NCBI GenBank assembly: GCA_010356995.1
Contig: ML996692.1
Coordinates: forward strand, 693,933 to 757,932
Source of the DNA: Trichodelitschia bisporula
Lineage: Eukaryota; Ascomycota; Dothideomycetes; Phaeotrichales; Phaeotrichaceae
Length of the DNA stretch: 64,000 nucleotides
Direction of reading: 5' to 3'
The notes below the pieces were generated by a model. The model saw nothing but the letters and a program-made list of their open reading frames with translations, did no database searches and had not been told where the DNA came from. A program made the translations under genes and the position numbers. This document shows positions 35,701 to 48,212 of this stretch, piece by piece. Each line of letters begins with the position of its first letter. Positions within the stretch are counted from its first letter, which is position 1.

Positions 35701-38700
35701 TGGAGGGGGTGCTTTGAGGTTGCTGGCCAGAAACGGCAGCCGTGGCTGGGTTCCCAAGCGTTCCGCTCGCCTCCCGATGGCGCTGCTTCCTGGAGGACTG
35801 GCACTGAGCTAACCACGTTGGCCCCACAGGCCCTTTACTCTGGGGGGTGGTGAAGAGGAACAGCCAGGAGCTGCTTGCATTCCCGCCTGGTGCACGTTGC
35901 TAGTGCCGCTGCTGCTTTCTCACCCCTCTTCTCCCCTCCGCTCCTCTGTTCTGCCCCGCCGGAGCAGCCTAACCAGGGTCGAATCGCGTGGGACCGGGGA
36001 ATAGGAACATCCTTAGAAATTACCTTTCCTCTCCGCTGTAAGCACTGCATCCTTCGCATTACTCCGTGCAGGACCGTGCCTCATCGCTGCATCGCCGCAT
36101 CGGTTGTGCGTCTCGTCCTTACACGCTGCCCAATTGCTCAAGGGCCCCTCCTACCAGCTTCGTCATCCTTCGAAGCCACACATCCTGACGGCTTGCACAC
36201 AGCACTGGCCCGATGATTTTCGGCCACAGTAGTAGAATGTGGAGTGCGCGCCGCTGACGGGAGACGGAACCCCCCCCCAGGAGGTAAAAGTGTGTTGGAC
36301 ATATTGTCTACCCACAGAAATGTGCGCCATCATGCCATGGTTTAAGCCAGAACCGCCTGATATTTTCCCATGGGTTTGGCGGACGTGAGCGAGCGTACGG
36401 GGTCGGCGGTACACATGCAAGGTTGGTGTAAGTAAATAGTACTGTGTAGGTTAGGTTAGGTTGGTGCCGGAGCCGGGCTGGCGGGCCTGCAGCGCGAAGG
36501 CCATTTTTCTTCTGTTGACCAGCGGGGAGCGGGGGACTGAAGGTGAGTGAGGGGGTTGGCCACTGAGTGAGGACGACGCACAACTAATAAAGCAAGGGAA
36601 GACTGTTGGGCCTTGGGAGGGGGGCCACGAACTGTTACACGCCCTTCTAGTCTCCGCTGCTGGGCTGCGCAAGAAATGAAGTTTAGTTGCATGCCTGAGC
36701 AGCGCGTCCGACCCTTGGGATGGGGATGGTTCGTGGATTTGGTCGTGGGTAGGCGCACAGCGTCCAGGGTACCGCTTTCGCCAGCCGCACTGAAGAGGTA
36801 GGCGATAAAAGGGCACAATGAGTTAGGACTTTGAGCGTCGCTGTACGCCCGCCGGTCATTGTGTGATGCAGGACTAGAACGGGATGTTGGAGGAACCTGG
36901 TCTTGTTGATGTCGCGTTCACTCTGCGTCGGTTTTTCTCCAGTTTCTCATCCTCTCGGACTTGGGACTTGCCGGCCGGGGTACGTACCAAAAAAGAACAA
37001 GCAGAATACCGTACGCGAGGTGTGAGAGGGGGGAAGGGGGGAGGTGGGGAGGTAGACGATAAAGAAACACCTTACTCTCCACTAAGGAGGTGATAGGGCC
37101 AAAGCACCCCCTCCCCAGACGGGATGACCCAGCTGCATTGGCCCACTGGCGGACGGTGCGGCGCTTTGGGAAATCGGCCCTCCCAGCAGTCCGGCCACCA
37201 GCCCGCTTTTCCCGACCACTTGGATAGGCAAATAATGAGGAGGAACGAGCAGTCCCGGTTTGGCGGTAGCCTATCTGGAGATGAAGGCGATCCTCGGTCA
37301 GTGTACGGCCCGCAACCTCCCCAAATCCAACAAGGGCCTCTCCACCGTTCATTGGCACGGGAACTTTTTCGTTACCCACTTCCTTTTGTCTGGCAGGCGG
37401 TCAAAATATTCTTCACCATACGATTTTTCCATTTCCATAGGATATCCTCGATGGGTTGCGCAGAAACGCCCACATTCCTCGATCCTCAGTGCTTACAGCA
37501 TATATAGGTGCACCATCAGCACTGCACTTTTCCAGTCTCTCACTGTGTCGCCGTCATCATCCTCAGGCCTCTCGCAAAGAAGGCCACTTCGTGAGTTGCA
37601 ACATCAGCCCGGACCTTTCTTATCCGCATCGACTAGGATAGGCTACACGCCGGTGGCGGGGAACTACAACCGGCCAAGTGTGCAAGCGGAACTACCGTAC
37701 GGTAGTCGTGGTCAATGCTGGCGGTTAGCAAGCATCACAGCGCCATTGTACCGACCGGCCGGAGTGCCTACGGAACAGTTTCAGCCTTCAGGGACGCGTG
37801 GGCCGTTATTCCCACCAGCTGTGGTCGACTATGTACCTACCCATTTTCCGAGCGCCGTGATCGCGTCGCCAGTCAACCCCAGAGCGCAAGCCGAGCCCAC
37901 GAAGCTGCGAGGCGTACGCACTACATGCTGGCGGGTAATTTCAAGCAACCCAAAAGCCCCCAGTGAGGTGCTGAATGCCTGCGACGATACCCTTTTCAGG
38001 AGTGCGTTGGCTTGTCTGCAATAATTGTGCAAAGACCGAGATACGTTGACCGCATAGTTGCCGCATCGCATTGCACGAGTGTATGTTGGGCCTCTTAATG
38101 CGCTTAGGGCTACAAGACGTGTCACGGTCTGATCAATGAGGATGGATAGTGTCTTGATATTGGGTCCGTCATGTCAGCGCTGGCGCGCTGTTGTGTGCCA
38201 GAGCACTGCAGGCGCGTCGCAAATCCGCGACCCATGGAATTTGGTCATGATCCTGTGACCTACCGCGGTCTCGCCGAGAAGGAGGCTTCATGCTAGTTCG
38301 TTGAACAAGCGTTGCATTTTGCCATGTGTACGCTGCAGCGACGAAGGAGGCCAGGATAATCCGACGACGCGGTAGAAAGGAAGCGCGATCCAGGTACCGT
38401 ATACGGAGAACATGAGGCGCAGGAGGCAAAAAGTGAATGCCGCGCCCTATGCCTGCCAGTCGGCCATTTGAGATTGCTTGACCAATATTTTGTGTAAGAA
38501 AATGCGACGCCGTCGGGCATCAGCGCTGCATTGTATGTCATGCGAGTGATGCGAACTGGCACGTTAGATAAAGTTGGCGCATTGGAGGAAGGCCATGAAG
38601 CCGTGACGGCGAACAAGCGCCAAAGCAGTGACCAACATTTATGGTGATGGCGGGACCTATGACATCGCATGTCAAGTCATCGCGGCCCGTCGGGCGGCTT

Positions 38701-41700
38701 TCTCCGGTAACCTTAGCCAGACGTGCACCAAGAAATTTTCGAGAGGCCGCCTTTGGACATGCGGATTTAGTAAGATGACATACCGTGGGATTATTAGAGG
38801 TTTGACCGAGACCACTCGTGTTGACATTCATCGTGCCCGTGTTGCATACCGTCCGTAGATGCACTTGTTATCGCATTGACAACAAGCAACAGTCAGCTTG
38901 CAATGCTTATTCGTCTACACGGATTACGGCGAGATGCCCCGCGCTGCGCGCATCCCGAGTATCTGAGCTCAGCTGCCTGACTGCCATATCGGCGAACTGG
39001 GTTCATTCTCGAGGTGTGAATGCTGTCGCGGTGCTGAAAAAGGGCGTTGCTGTGCCGGCGCCAACGTTGCAGTGGCCAGCAGGCGAAAGGTATCCGCAGA
39101 TGAGCTGGCGTTGACTTGGGCGAATTAAGGCGCAAGAGACTGCCCCGATGCAATGCTGATCGGATGGTTGACACTGGACGACTCTATGCCGGCGCTGGCC
39201 GAACTTCACATGCTAACTGTACGAGGTCGGCAGCTCGGCTTCTAAGGGACCGGGGAAGCCCGCGGAGCTGGAAGCATGGTGGTTAGAGGAGCATCTTAGC
39301 GCCGCCCGCTGTGACATACGGTACCAAGGGGAAGCAATACGGAGCGCTCATTCGGATCTGGGGCCGGGTCCGGGTCGATCCCCAGCCACAGGTCCGTGCC
39401 GCAAGGCATCTACGGATGTAGTCAGAATTAGCGGATCGTCGCGGAGGTTTGCTCACGTCGAGACATGGAGAATTATCGCATGGGTGACGGCACGATGACC
39501 CGCGAGATCGAAAGGATGGCATCGATAGATGAGAAGATTTGGGGGGACAAGAAAAAGTCGCTGCACTCCCATTTAGCAACGGGCCGAAGTGATGAGGCGC
39601 GATTGCTCCCGTACTGCGGTAGAATTCCTGACGGCAGACGGCAATTGAACGGAAGGCTTGCAGACGCTAAAACGATGACCCAACTCGCATTAATAGGACG
39701 ACAAGTACGAAGTTCTAATCCATCACTCTACTCCGTATTTACCCCAGTACCGGTATTACTGTAGCACTAGCGGAGTTGTAGCCAATGCTGATAGCAATAT
39801 CATTCCACCAGGATGGATCCCGCTACTTGGGGGGCGGTCCGTCCGAAGCAACTAGCCAGGTACCTAGTCGAGAGAGGTTCGTTCCACTTCGCACTCCACA
39901 CTCCACGCGGTAAATTCCCTCCCTTTGATCCTCGATAATCCAACTCTACCCCTACCAACACCCTTAAAACCTCACCGCCATCTTCTCAGGAGCGATGCGT
40001 GGCAGATTGGATAATGGCAGCCAGTCTACCGCCTTCCTCTCGTTTCACTAGCCGCTGATCTCGCCTTTCCGCCGCACATGCTCGTCTGGTATGCTTCACC
40101 AAAAGTTGCTTGATCCACGTCAAAGCTTCAGTATGTGCATCATTATTTCGCCCGACATACCCACTCCATCCTTCTCGAACGTGGCCCCGCACCAGCTCAA
40201 GGATCATCGAGGGAGGTTCGTGGAGCCTTGCTGCGCGGTGCAGCTCTGCTGGAATACTTGGAAGCCGTGGGCCAGTCCCATGTGTCGCTCGCCACACCGG
40301 CATGCGGTGCTTGCGGGAACATTCCCAGGATTAGGGTACCTACAGGACGCGACCTGATGGCACCGGTGTGCGTGCCGAAACAGACGACATCCGCTGAAAG
40401 CGGGTGGCCGCGCGACAGCTATATCATCTGATTATCACCTATCGGTTGCCCTGCAGGGCGCGACGAGCCTTGCAGCTTGCACCAGAATAGAAGGCTGACG
40501 ACAGTCCGCTGTTGCATCCTACAAAGTTGCAACCACAGACAGCATCGACGCCTTTTTTACAGCTATGCACCTTCGCCCCGCCTCATTTCTTCATTTCAAG
40601 TATGTCTCCAGATCCCCTCAGGATAACAGTTTCGAAGCTCTCTTCCGGTTGTTACATCCACTAGAACTAGCGGGGTACATTGCATTGGCACCTTTGCTTT
40701 CCACTTACTGGCCTTCGAGCACTTGATCCTGCCACGCCATGCTGAAGACCCTTCCGAGGAAATCTAAGCCAGACCAGTCCACATTGCTCCTCACAGGAGC
40801 TGCAGGGCATGTTAATAATCCAACTTGTGCCACCTTACGGATGTAGATTTCGTCGCGACTATCCGGCACATCCCTTTCCTCTCCGGTCTGCAAAAATCGA
40901 GCATGGCGGCGCAGTGAACCGATTTTGGCGGAACTGCAGCCAATACTAACCCCAGCTTGGTAGGTTGCCAATGACTGACGGCTGAAGGCGCTGCTGGGAT
41001 GAGGGTCACCTGCCCTCTGATGCTGGGCTAGCATTCAAGAATCCTGCGGCCGGATGCAGAAAGAGTTCACTCGCAAGGCTGTTACTCAACTGTGATGGTT
41101 GGAGGGGCGCATGAACTGGCCGCATGGTGAACTCATACCTGATGTCCAGAAGCTGCGCCACAGTAATCTGGGTCGCCTCACCAAGCTTCGCTAACCTCCA
41201 ATATGGGTTACAAGGTACAGTCAATCTCGCGAAGGTAGCCTTCTCCATACCTCCCAGCGCCTGGCCCCAGCAGTTTCAGGAACGAGGCTTACTAAAGTCA
41301 TCACCCAGCTCTTCATGACGGGTTCGAACAAGCACCGGGGTCTTGCAGGCCGCTGCAGGGGTTTACCGGGGATCTATCTGATCCTGGGTGGTATTTACCT
41401 GTCAAGCGGCTCGGATAGGAGCGCCGAGTACCGCAGGCCGGCCGGCGAACCGACCCGGCTGCTGTACCTGGCTCCTATTCCTCCAATCTTCCCTTGTTCT
41501 CCGTTTGCACATGGCGTACATCGCAAATCAACAACACTTTACGAGCGTTGTCAGCCAACTTCTATCACGTCCGCGGGCTCTTTGAACAAGCATGTCGGTC
41601 AGCTTTGAACCAGTAAGTCGCTCTGCGCTGTCATAGCCCGTGCTGAGGGGCGGAAGGCGCTGGGGCCAATCCAGATCTTGGGGTCCGCCAGCCTTACTTT

Positions 41701-44185
41701 TGTCTCCGTGCAGCGGCCTCACGCGCTGCGCGGACCCCTCCGAGGCCTTAACGCTTGAACCCCCCACGTCCAACGCAAGCATCACCTTCTTGTTGGGCCC
41801 TTAAGAACAAAGTAAGTCTATGTCAAGCGCATCTCCCCCTTGGGTATTCCTTTATACACCTGCCTCTTTCGTCTCCGACGTCTCTTTCTGCCAAGTCCGT
41901 CACCAACGTCGTCACATCCAACACCCATTGGGTCGGACTCCAATGCACAAAACCATGTTCATCACATTCACATCCATCTTGCAGTCTGCATGGCCGCCTT
42001 GGCTCTTCCAATCGATGGCAATCGCCTCTGACGTAGCCAGTCTTAGTGGCGCTCATATGTGGTACGTAGAGACAAATTCTCTCCATGTCATGCCAAGTCA
42101 CTATACGCCGAACAAAAAGGGATGTCGCTCACGTAGCAAACCCTCATAAACGAGAGGACCAGGTGGACATGAGCCGCTACCCTCCTGTCTATAAAATGAC
42201 AAGCAACTCTCGCTTCGGCTCAACAACCAGCTACGCAGTATCCTCGAGCTTGCGGCTCCGCAACGACTCGTTCGTGGGCAGAAGCTAACCCGAACCAATG
42301 AAGAAGCCCCAGTATCAACGTTCGTTGGCTACTGTCCGGAATCTGCGCGACACGAGGGTTAAGGGCTAAACCAACAAGTATCCTCCTCTGTGTGGTGCTT
42401 CGAAGTGTATTCACATTCACCGCCCTTCTATTGCTTTGCGAAGTCGACGTCCCACGTCTTGCCATGGCTTCGCATGTGCAGGACAGCTTCATACGACTCC
42501 ATGCTTCGATGCCTGACCAATGGTTGGGATCGTACAGCGCCAGCTCCATTCGCTCGGGACAGGAGCGTTACACATTCACGGTACATTGTAAACACCTGTG
42601 GGTCGCTTTCCATTAGTCCTTAACTAGAAAAGGGCTTAATTCGTGAACTTAAGTGCATAGCTGCTCTCTCAATCGCCCGATGGATGATGCTCGTATTAGT
42701 TCGAGGCCCCAGTGTGATCATAGGTCACATATCGTACGTTTGGGAGATCTCATGTGTTTGACCACGCTCTGGGTTCGTTAGAGTCCTTACCCACCAATGA
42801 AGGTCTGTGGCTGGAGAATTTTCAACCGGCTGGCGATTGGTCTGCAGCTGGTGGAGATGACTTTGCGTCCTGGGAGAAAGCGACGTGCTTGCGATGCCGA
42901 TCTCCATGCCTTGGGTTTTACGGTAGCTTTATCCGAAGCTGAAGTCTCCATAATCTAGCGCCACATGCGCGTGGAGGCTGGCGCGCCGTTGCTCTTCAGC
43001 GCGTAGACTGCCTCCAAGGCAGTTCGAAGCGACCCACATAACTGGTTTTGTCACTACATGCAGACCAGAAGCCACGCGATCTGCGTTGATTTCTTGCTTC
43101 CCAACGTTTGTAGACGCCATCTTCGACCTCATTACGTTCCAGCTCAAAACATGAATGTAAAGTTGTGGTTATGATCCTTAGGCAGAAACCGGGCTTTGAT
43201 TGAGATATGGAATTCTGGTATTCTGGGTCCAGTTTCTCAACCCCGAAGAACGATGAAGATGTTGCCTGCTGGCCCTTAACGGTATCGAAGGGCACCCCGC
43301 TCCGCCCCAGCCACTTCGAGTAAGTTTCCAACCTTCAGGGCGCCATTTGAAGTTGCTTTGCATATACTTGCGCTGTGGTCGCAGACTTAGTGCTTTATCT
43401 CGCCTACGGTATGAGATACGTCCGTCGCCCTTGGCTGCGGCCTCGACTCGGTCATGACACTCCGTCAATATTTGATATCTTTTACCATCTTGGGAAGTCT
43501 GATATCTGAGGTACAGTAGACACCAGTACTTCTTAGCCAATAACCCCTTCTGTAGGAAGCATCTCAACGTTTACGTCAATCCCAGGCTCGGACCTCCCCC
43601 CACGGAGATCTGCAAAGGATATTCACCACTCGGCCTCCCGGTCGCTGATCTATCATAAACCGGAAATTTCGACTTTACAGTTAAGACCAGTGAATATGTA
43701 GGATACTGCCGATGAATGCTCGCGAATGGAATCGGAATTTCGTGCCCCTCTTTGCGGTATCGTAGATGGGATGGAATAAAGGGTTGAAGTTGTTCCAGAA
43801 GCCCTGCTTACTGTGATATTGCCCAAACAGTGCGAGAATTGATGAACTTCTTTGACTAAGTCAGTGTCTGCCTATTCAAATGTTCCATTGACCACCGCAC
43901 ATCTCCATTTCACTCGGATGTACCGTAGATATAGCTTTCATGCCTTCGATGCTATCCTACTATGCGGCAGCGGGTGAAACAAGTGAGCCAATGGAACGGC
44001 GCCAACGATGTGCGCAGAACCCAAACCCGCACGCACGGACATCTACGGCAAGCAACGCCGAGTGCACGGACCACCCATGGCTGCCCAACTACGGTATTAG
44101 CGCCTCATTTTCACGTGAGTGCACTAGTGACGCGAACGCGCCCTGCGGTAGTCTATCCTAGCATGTCGCGACGCTCTCCATAATC

Positions 44186-45568
44186 ATGTCACGTATCGAT
44201 CGACTCCGAATGCCCCCACCTGCTCTCTCGCATTTGCTTACAACGTCACGACTGGATGACCCTTCGGATCAACTCCATAACGATATCCATGATGCGCTAA
44301 CGCGTGCTCTACCGACGCGTCGCCCGATTCTGCACCATCTTGAAAGTGGGTGGCTCCTTCAGATTCCCAGACCGCTGGCTGCGACTCGACGCGGAGGGCG
44401 GGTATACTATAATGTTCTGGTAAACCTCGGACTTGAGAGGCAGTGCCTGAAGGAGAAGTGGTGGTTTGGCTGGCGGAGAACTGCGGAGGAGAGGCACAAA
44501 GAGGATATTGAGGTCATAAAAGAGGGGGTTTGGGGGATTGAGGAACTTGCGGGTGGAGAAAGCGATGGCCGGGGAGATGCATGGCTGGATGCAGTGGTAG
44601 TGGGATGCGACATAGATAACACTTACCACGAGGTTCTCACGAAGCTGGGACGGGAGGTGCCTGTCTTTGCGATCGATGTGAGTTGACATAGCTACCTTCA
44701 ACGCTTGATGCTAATAGTTGTCCAGGCAGCTCTCGAGCGCATACAGTCCTGGTTGTACTTCCACACAGTAACGGCAATCCCTCCTATGGCCGGTCCCCGC
44801 TTCGACTGGAAGACCACCTCGCAGCTGCCCCTGCCAGATTGGCTTGGAATCTCACACGCCATCTGTGAAACAGAACAGCCGAAGACACACCCCTCCATCA
44901 TTATCACTTTCGGGACAGCGCCACTGCCTCCCTCAGGCGAGGTGAGGGCCCGGCCGCGCAGATCCAATGGCCCATTTCCTTACGACTCCCCAGAACCCGA
45001 ACCACTGGCCGAGTGTGTGGTTTTCGCCACCCCTGAAGTCACTGCGGCAGCACTGATTCCAATCGACCAAGCCATTCCGCCTATCCACACGCTCTGTCTT
45101 GTCCAGGAGTTCCGCGACTGGGCTGGCAGGGGGTTGCGTTCTCATATGGGGACGTCAAACATCTTGCAAGTGCGACAGCTTGATCCGAAGATCTCGAACA
45201 ATATCCAGACACAACAGCCTGATTTGGAGACCTTGAGTACCACCCAGTTGCATCAGTCTGATCGGAAGGCCTTGCACGGTTTCCAGGCACAGCAGGTACT
45301 GAAACCCAAATACTTGATTGGGTTGAAGGACGATATCAAGAAAGATGGCTTTGCTTGGATCTTTAGGCACATGCCGTGGGCAGCATTTGGAGGGGTTCTG
45401 CAGTCAGGTAGAGCGGACAGCAAGGAGGTGAGCTCACCGTCACTTGCGAAGGACCTGCAGGAGCAGGACAGACCGAACAGAGGGAGTGGAACTCACAACA
45501 CCTACATGCAATGCGTGAACTCCAAGTACGAAGAGCTCAGGCATGGGATCAGCAAACTGTTGGAGTAG
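44186..45568 (+). CDS. Metallo-beta-lactamase-fold-like protein with degenerate metal motif
   Basis: Two exons (44186-44677 and 44726-45568) give 444 codons. The layout follows a fungal family of metallo-beta-lactamase-like hydrolases: LHNDIHDALTRALP near residue 32, HHLESGWLLQIPRP, YYNVLVNLGLERQ, then a block DAVVVGCDIDNTYHEVLTKL, VPVFAIDAALERIQSWLYFH, LPDWLGISHAICETEQPKTH and the C-terminal KPKYLIGLKDD. Where I expect a His-rich metal site of the type SHExxDHxH, this protein reads GCDIDNTYH, so metal binding is probably lost or changed. Residues about 313-363 (45120-45290) form a Gln/Asp-rich stretch with three loose 14-residue repeats (RQLDPKISNNIQTQ, QQPDLETLSTTQ, HQSDRKALHGFQAQ) not expected in the fold. 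Family placement is from memory and moderate; a catalytic role is doubtful. Confidence 0.6.
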
Positions 45569-45911
45569 TGCAAGACTGCGTTTGGAGTTCAATACCCCTT
45601 GAAGCATTTATGGAGTATCAGGAGCATATGGAAAGGAGCATTCATGAAGGTCCATCTTGCACATAGTTTTCACTTGGCATATCTTGAAGTCGATTGAGAG
45701 GCTGTTGCGGCAGTCTGTTGCTGTCGTCACTCAGGACCCTCCCATATTACTACGGGCTGAGCCGAGACTCCGGCCTTGGCACCTTAAACCCTGGATCCGA
45801 TGACAAAAGGTCGAAAGGCTTCAACCTGCCATTGACCAATTCGCGCCCCCCACCCACATATGCTGTAACAGAATCCTTTTCCATATCTTCTCTCCCTTCC
45901 CTAAACCTGTA
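45569..45911. other. Spacer, MIA40 promoter
   Basis: A 343-bp spacer between co-oriented genes. The pyrimidine-rich stretch just before the MIA40 start (45875-45905) is a typical fungal leader. Nothing else is seen. Confidence 0.6.
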
Positions 45912-46891
45912 ATGATACCTCTACTTTCGCGCCCGGTCCTCCGCGCCGGGACCGCCACCAGCTCGCCCTGGACGCACTCTGCGCGCCGCCTCCTCAGCAC
46001 CGCACCCACAAAAAGTCGCGGGACGTGGAAAGGCACCGCGCTACGCTGGGGCCTCGCCGGTGCTGCAGTCTACTACTATAACACGAGCGATCTCTTCGCA
46101 GAGCAGCCTAGGCGTGCGTAGCCCTGCTTAACTACGAACTCAACTCCAGCTAACCATGCGCAGACGTCTCCATTCCCGCACCGTCACGAGTCGAACCCCT
46201 GCCTGAGCCGTCGCTTCCCACTGTCGAGGACCTAGTGTCGCAAAGACGGGCGCAGCATATCAACGAGGCTGCTGCGGCGGCGAGCGAGGGCGGAGTGGAA
46301 CCTGGATCGCCTGAGGCGCTGCAGCAGGAGGCTGACAGCCAGGGTGCGTTCAATCCCGAGACCGGCGAGATCAACTGGGACTGTCCTTGCCTGGGAGGTA
46401 TGGCGAGCGGGCCGTGTGGGGAGGAGTTCAAGGCGGCATTCAGCTGCTTTGTGTACAGCAAGGAGGAGCCAAAGGGAGTGGAATGCATAGACAAGTTCAA
46501 GTAAGTCGTATTGTACGATTTAGGTGGAATAACTACTGACTTGGGCAGGGGCATGCAGGATTGCTTCAGGAAGTATCCCGAGGTTTACGGGGCTGAGCTG
46601 GAAGAGGATGATGACTACGAGGGCTCGCCGCCGGCTGATGCAGACCAGACGGAGAAGAAACAAGCTTCGAGCGAACCAAAGAGCTCATCTGCCTCCGAGG
46701 CTTCAGAAGCAAAGCCTAGCGAGGCCCGAGAACGCGCGGAGAAAGTGGTGGACAGCAAACCCTCCACTGACCCGGCCAAATACAAGAAGCAGGAGCGGGC
46801 GAAGGTGGCAACCGAGCAGGTCAATGCGGAGCATGAGCTCGAGAGTGAAAGCGATGCGGTTGTGCCGAATGCGTGGCATGATGCAAAGTAA
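45912..46891 (+). CDS. MIA40: Mitochondrial intermembrane-space import receptor / oxidoreductase Mia40
   Basis: Oxidoreductase that traps cysteine-rich precursors in the intermembrane space by passing disulfides to them, working with Erv1. Exons are 45912-46113, 46164-46500 and 46549-46891, giving 293 codons. The N-terminus ([13 protein letters not shown] ... [15 protein letters not shown]) is a presequence. It is followed by a single membrane segment ([15 protein letters not shown], about 43-57), as in yeast and other fungi. The catalytic CPC is at 141-143 and the twin CX9C pairs are C152/C162 and C175/C185, all present. The C-terminal hundred residues are acidic and Glu/Ser/Lys-rich. The second intron falls inside KFKGMQDC between the two CX9C segments. 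The next gene, also plus, encodes another mitochondrial membrane protein. Confidence 0.96.
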
Positions 46892-47565
46892 GGGTAGTTG
46901 GAGGGCTAAAATCTCGCGCATGTATTACTCTGTACAATAGTAGAGCTGCATAGAGCATACTGGCGTTTGCTCACTGTAGACTATGGGTTGATGTTTGACG
47001 AAGGGCTAAAGCATCTTCGCTCCGGATAGAGTAATTGGGAGCTGTTCAACGGAATGGTCTGGCTTGCTGATTCCTAATGAAGTCGATGTGAGGTAGATAC
47101 TTGTATACACTTCCGCACGTCCCCGACCCTTTGCCGGGTAAAGGCGAGGAGTCTCACATATCAGCGAAACCCATTGATGACATCGTCCCATCTTGCGGTG
47201 AGAACGAAGATATGATGAGGCTCAGGAGAAGTGGAGCTTCTCTCATGGCGAGAACCAAAAGTGGACTAGCGTCATCGGGGATCGCTGCCTGAGAGCCTCA
47301 CGTTTTTACCACCAGGCAGATAATGACGCATTTTTCACCTTGGCGGGAGGCTTTTTGTCTCGCCTTGGAACATGTGAGTAGCAACGGAAGCCTCCAGAGT
47401 CAATCGCACAGCTTGATTTGCCGAGTGACCGTATGGTATATACCTCACACGGCCTGTCCTCGAAGTTCCTTCAACCTCAACCAGCACTTCCCATCCTCCA
47501 CCCTATCGTGCGCTCCTCAGTCGAACACTCTCCTCACCCTCACCGCCACCATCGAATAGCTCATC
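46892..47565. other. Spacer, MIA40 3' region and OM14-like promoter
   Basis: A 674-bp spacer between co-oriented genes. A pyrimidine-rich leader (47460-47560) precedes the next start. No other structure is recognised. Confidence 0.6.
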
Positions 47566-48212
47566 ATGGCATCCTACGCTGACATCGCATCAAAGGGCCC
47601 TCAGCAGTCTGCCGAGGAAGTAAGTTTTGCCTTCACAGTACCCCCACCTCAAGCACTGACATGAGCCAGGCGTAAGCGAACCCGACCACAGTCATATCCC
47701 CCACTAACCTCTCTAGCCGTGCTCCCGCCCTCCCGCAAGTCGAGCGCACGGAAGATTCGCCTATCTCGCTCGTCGACGTTGACACTCCGCACGTATCCTC
47801 CGTGCCTTCGACGTTCTCTTCGCAGGACATCCAAACAACGACGCAAGCGGACCGGCTCGAGCGCGAGGCAGCTGCCGCACAACGCGAGCGTGACTCCTAC
47901 GACGCGGCCAAGGCGAAGGCTAAGAGCAAGAAGGACAAGGCGAGCCAGCGCATGCGGACTGGTGCTGAAAACCCAATCGTGCTGGGCAACGCCGTGCTTG
48001 TCGGTCTGCTTGGTACGGCTCTGGGAGTTGGCGCCTATCGTAAGTGGACGGCGGGTCAGTTGTCGTGGAAGGTTGCGGGGGCCTGGGCTGGCGTTGTTGG
48101 CTTGTTCGCGGCAGGAGATTACTACGTTAGCCAGTAGGTTTTGTCAGTGCATTGGGAGACGCGCGGCTAATTGGTCAGGTTCCTGTTCAGGAAGTACCCG
48201 CAGAACAAGTGA
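47566..48212 (+). CDS. OM14-like mitochondrial outer-membrane protein
   Basis: Small protein resembling fungal proteins with an OM14 C-terminal domain. Yeast Om14 is an abundant outer-membrane protein that helps dock ribosomes. My model has four exons: 47566-47619, a 2-nt exon at 47670-47671, 47717-48133 and 48179-48212, giving 168 codons. The product starts MASYADIASKGPQQSAEEAR, matching the MSYADxAxKGPxQSxEE opening I remember from relatives. A conserved ISLVDVDTPHVSSVPS segment, a charged coiled stretch (ADRLEREAAAAQRERDSYDA ... KSKKDKASQRM), and two hydrophobic segments (NAVLVGLLGTALGVGAY; VAGAWAGVVGLFAAGDYYV) follow. It ends FLFRKYPQNK. Without the 2-nt exon the first exon is out of frame with the rest. 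Confidence 0.78.
47670..47671 (+). other. Proposed 2-nt microexon (GC) of the OM14-like gene
   Basis: The dinucleotide GC sits between an acceptor (CTGACATGAGCCAG, intron 47620-47669, 50 nt) and a donor (GTAAGC, intron 47672-47716, 45 nt, branch site CACTAAC). Both flanking introns look complete. GC supplies two bases of an alanine codon (GC+C), which brings exon 1 into frame with exon 3 and gives SAEE-A-RAPALPQ. A single large intron (47620-47716) would leave exon 3 in a wrong frame, and the other acceptors I tried give stops or the wrong phase. Confidence 0.65.

Larger units (their letters stand above)
34233..44185. other. 10-kb block without supported genes
   Basis: The longest gene-free stretch of the window. 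The first 1.4 kb is very G-rich on the plus strand and is probably the LaeA-like promoter and leader. It includes a 12-base T run (34283-34294), the second N gap and a GA microsatellite. From 36 to 44 kb, frames are short in all six phases and the longest (37281-38024, 247 codons) has no coding character. Motif copies: TACGGATGTA 39411-39420 and 40836-40845, TACTCCGTA 39729-39737, CTAGAACTAG 40661-40670. No strong AT bias is evident, so heavy RIP is not obvious. Confidence 0.55.

Noticed and set aside
37281-38024. 247-codon open frame on the plus strand, the longest in the 34-44 kb block
   Set aside because: Composition is not protein-like (scattered Cys/Trp, no conserved block), there is no codon bias, and no family is recognisable. 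A frame this long can arise by chance in GC-rich DNA.
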